From assembly GCA_036787815.1 (NCBI GenBank), contig DAIQOP010000225.1, positions 1-6,729 of the forward strand: DNA of 6,729 nt, written 5' to 3'. This document shows, piece by piece, positions 5,146-6,729 of the stretch. This stretch comes from DATBAK01 sp036787815. GTDB lineage: Bacteria > Actinomycetota > Acidimicrobiia > IMCC26256 > PALSA-610. The translations under genes and the position numbers were made by a program. The notes under the pieces were generated by a model. It searched no databases and was not told the origin of the DNA. It saw only the letters and a program-made list of their open reading frames with translations. Every line of letters starts with the position of its first letter. Position 1 is the stretch's first letter.

Positions 5146-6393
5146 TTGGGCGAGTCGTCCTCCCCGACCGGCGCGACCGTCGACGCAACGGCGCTCGAAC
5201 GGATCTTCCGTGAGGAATCCGCTCCGGTGGTCGCCACCCTGGTCCGTCTCTTCGGCGATATCGACCTCGCCGAGGAGATGGTGCAGGAGGCGTTCGTCGT
5301 CGCGAGCGAACGGTGGCCGGAAGCGGGGCTGCCACCGAACCCGGGCGGTTGGATCACCACGACGGCTCGCAACCGGGCGATCGACCGTCTCCGCCGTGAG
5401 GCGTCACGCCACGACCGTCACGCGCAGGCCGCGCTGTTGCACGAGCACGCCGAGCCCGTGAAGGACGAAGACGTGAGCGACGACCGGCTCCGCCTGATCT
5501 TCACGTGTTGCCATCCGGCCCTCGCCCCTTCCGCGCAGGTCGCGCTCACGCTGCGCCTCCTGGGAGGGCTCGAGACTCCGTACATCGCCCGGGCCTTCCT
5601 CGTGCCCGAAGCGACGATGGCGAAACGGCTCGTGCGCGCGAAGCGGAAGATCCGCGACGCGAAGATCCCCTACCGGGTGCCGCGCGACGCCGAGCTCCCG
5701 AACCGGCGCCGATCGGTGCTCGCGGTGATCTACCTCGTGTTCAACGAGGGCTACACCGCCTCCGAGGGCGACGCGCTCATCCGTGCCGACCTCTGCACGG
5801 AGGCCATTCGCCTCGCGCGCCTCCTCGTCGAGCTCATGCCCGACGAACCCGAGGCCATCGGGCTCCTCGCACTCCTGTTGCTCACCGAATCGCGCCGCAC
5901 CGCGCGCACCACGCCCGATGGCGAGATGGTGCTGCTGCCGGATCAGGACCGCGCGACCTGGGACCGCGCCCTCATCGCCGAGGGCCAGGCGCTCGTGCGA
6001 CGCTGCCTGCTCCGCAATCAACCCGGCCCGTACCAGATCCAGGCCGCCATCAACGCCGTGCACAGCGACGCCGCGACTGCACCGGACACGGACTGGCGCC
6101 AGGTCGTGACGCTCTACGACCAGCTCCTCGCGATCGCGCCGAGCCCCGTGGTGGTGCTGAATCGCGCCGTCGCCGTCGCCGAGATCGACGGCGCCGCCGC
6201 GGCGCTCGCGCTCATCGAGCCGCTCGACCTCGACCGCTACCACCTGTTCCACGCGACGAAGGCCGCGCTCCTCGTTCGGCTCGAGCGCTACGACGACGCC
6301 CGCCTCGCCTACGACCGAGCGCTCGAGCTGGCGAACAACGCGGCCGAGCACGCGCTCCTCGAACGGCGACGGCAAGCGCTGCCGTCGCCGTAG
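5146..6393 (+). CDS. ECF42-type RNA polymerase sigma factor with C-terminal TPR-like extension
   Basis: The protein (415 aa) directs RNA polymerase to its own set of promoters. Sigma region 2 spans about residues 17-85 (LAEEMVQEAFVVASERWPEAG, then GGWITTTARNRAIDRLRRE). Region 4 spans about 115-170, with the conserved IFTCCHPAL (118-126) and a DNA-binding helix-turn-helix ending in AKRLVRAKRKIR. About 245 further residues follow: the DUF6596-like segment with YLVFNEGY (196-203), then TPR-like helices to the end. That architecture and the DGPF neighbour identify the ECF42 group, which lacks a classical anti-sigma factor; the extension is thought to control activity. None is encoded here. The TTG start lies one base after the DGPF stop (TGAGTTG) without a ribosome binding site of its own, so translation is probably coupled. 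No alternative in-frame start fits the N-terminus better. Confidence 0.93.
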   Translation: MGESSSPTGATVDATALERIFREESAPVVATLVRLFGDIDLAEEMVQEAFVVASERWPEAGLPPNPGGWITTTARNRAIDRLRREASRHDRHAQAALLHEHAEPVKDEDVSDDRLRLIFTCCHPALAPSAQVALTLRLLGGLETPYIARAFLVPEATMAKRLVRAKRKIRDAKIPYRVPRDAELPNRRRSVLAVIYLVFNEGYTASEGDALIRADLCTEAIRLARLLVELMPDEPEAIGLLALLLLTESRRTARTTPDGEMVLLPDQDRATWDRALIAEGQALVRRCLLRNQPGPYQIQAAINAVHSDAATAPDTDWRQVVTLYDQLLAIAPSPVVVLNRAVAVAEIDGAAAALALIEPLDLDRYHLFHATKAALLVRLERYDDARLAYDRALELANNAAEHALLERRRQALPSP

Positions 6394-6403
6394 GCACGCG
6401 CGA

Positions 6404-6417
6404 TGCCGGAGACGGCA
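6404..6417 (+). terminator. Small GNRA-loop hairpin after the sigma factor gene
   Basis: TGCCG-GAGA-CGGCA forms a perfect 5-bp stem with a GNRA-type tetraloop, 10 bases after the sigma factor stop. There is no T tract. It may stabilise or end the operon transcript, but the evidence is weak. Confidence 0.3.
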
Positions 6418-6427
6418 CGGAGCCGAC

Positions 6428-6441
6428 GCGGCCGCGGCCGC
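6428..6441. repeat. 14-bp perfect palindrome
   Basis: GCGGCCGCGGCCGC is its own reverse complement. It lies between the sigma factor gene and the last gene. In GC-rich DNA such palindromes arise by chance more often than elsewhere; a regulator site or part of a terminator structure is possible. Confidence 0.4.
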
Positions 6442-6522
6442 TCGCCCCGGTTGCGCGTCGCGATGGCGGCTATGCAGTATGCGGGCGCACGTTCGCCCGA
6501 CGGTGGCGACGAAGGAGCACCC

Positions 6523-6729
6523 GTGGAACCGATCAGGATCGGATGGCTCGGCTCGGCGCTCGAGGGCCCGGGCGGCGGCTACGACAAGATCCACCGGCTC
6601 GCGTTCGACGAGGCGATCGAACAAGGGCTCCTCGACCGACCCGTCGAGTTCGTGCTGCATCCCGAGCACGGGCTCCCGCAAGGTTCGGCCAAGAACGCGA
6701 CCGACGGCTTCCGCTTCCTCGTCGACGAA
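6523..6729 (+). CDS. Type 1 periplasmic-binding-fold protein, N-terminal part (cut by window edge)
   Basis: Sixty-nine codons are visible. The pattern IRIGWLGSALEGPGGGYDKIHRLAFDEA... (written here only in part: IRIGWLGS, residues 4-11; RLAFDEAIEQG, 25-35; PVEFVLH, 40-46; LPQGSAKNA, 51-59; FLVDE, 65-69) matches the first lobe of branched-chain amino-acid type substrate-binding or receptor domains. The GTG has GAAGGAG five bases upstream. In-frame ATGs at 6463 and 6472 would add 20 or 17 residues but have no ribosome binding site and add no hydrophobic stretch. The visible protein therefore lacks a signal peptide, which is unusual for an exported binding protein; it could be a cytosolic sensor or use another export route. 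Its product beyond the edge is unknown, and I infer no link to the sigma factor operon. Confidence 0.75.
   Translation, partial: MEPIRIGWLGSALEGPGGGYDKIHRLAFDEAIEQGLLDRPVEFVLHPEHGLPQGSAKNATDGFRFLVDE

Noticed and set aside
4229..5335. Minus-strand frame (368 codons) across the intergenic region and DGPF gene
   Set aside because: It overlaps two well-supported genes in other frames and has no ribosome binding site or recognisable domain.
6451..6480. TTGCGC ... CAGTAT as a promoter for the last gene
   Set aside because: Both boxes match the sigma-70 pattern poorly and the spacing of 18 is at the edge; I would not annotate it.
5404..6681. Long open frame (425 codons) antisense to the sigma factor
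   Set aside because: The plus-strand frame has clear sigma and TPR-like motifs; the antisense product is low-complexity with E/R/V/D-rich repeats and no motif.

Overview
The window is high-GC DNA with GTG and TTG starts, strong G/C bias at third codon positions and short intergenic gaps. Together with the ECF42-type sigma/DGPF pair, this suggests an actinobacterium. A run of ten N shows it comes from a draft, possibly metagenomic, assembly; I cannot name the genus from sequence alone.

Layout. (1) Minus strand, 1-224: the N-terminus of a membrane protein that runs off the left edge. (2) 225-716: no convincing gene. It holds a tRNA-Gly(CCC)-like 3' half (594-638) that lacks a matching 5' half, preceded by a perfect GC hairpin. 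(3) Plus strand, 717-3506: a PAPS-dependent sulfotransferase, then two family 2 glycosyltransferase (GT2) modules in one open frame, broken only by the N gap at 2088-2097. (4) Minus strand, 3609-4403: a 2-oxoglutarate/Fe(II) oxygenase, convergent with the glycosyltransferases. (5) 4404-4784: a 381-base divergent region rich in inverted repeats, with a candidate ECF promoter and a possible 40-codon leader ORF. (6) Plus strand, 4785-6393: a YCII/DGPF-domain protein and an ECF42-type sigma factor with a long C-terminal extension, spaced by one base. (7) Plus strand from 6523: the start of a periplasmic-binding-fold protein that runs off the right edge.

How the genes may work together. The left two thirds looks like part of a surface-glycan locus: a membrane protein that may be a GT-C glycosyltransferase, a sulfotransferase, two nucleotide-sugar GT2 modules, and an oxygenase that could hydroxylate a glycan, lipid or protein. 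A sulfated surface glycan or glycolipid is a reasonable guess but not proven. The tRNA fragment at its left border could mark the end of an integrated island. The right third is a separate regulatory unit, the ECF42 sigma/DGPF pair. That pairing is known in actinobacteria, but the physiological signal is poorly understood.

I found no CRISPR array, transposase, recombinase or toxin-antitoxin pair, and nothing I can firmly call a new system. The points most worth checking are the tRNA fragment, the unbroken tandem GT2 frame, and the structured leader of the DGPF gene.
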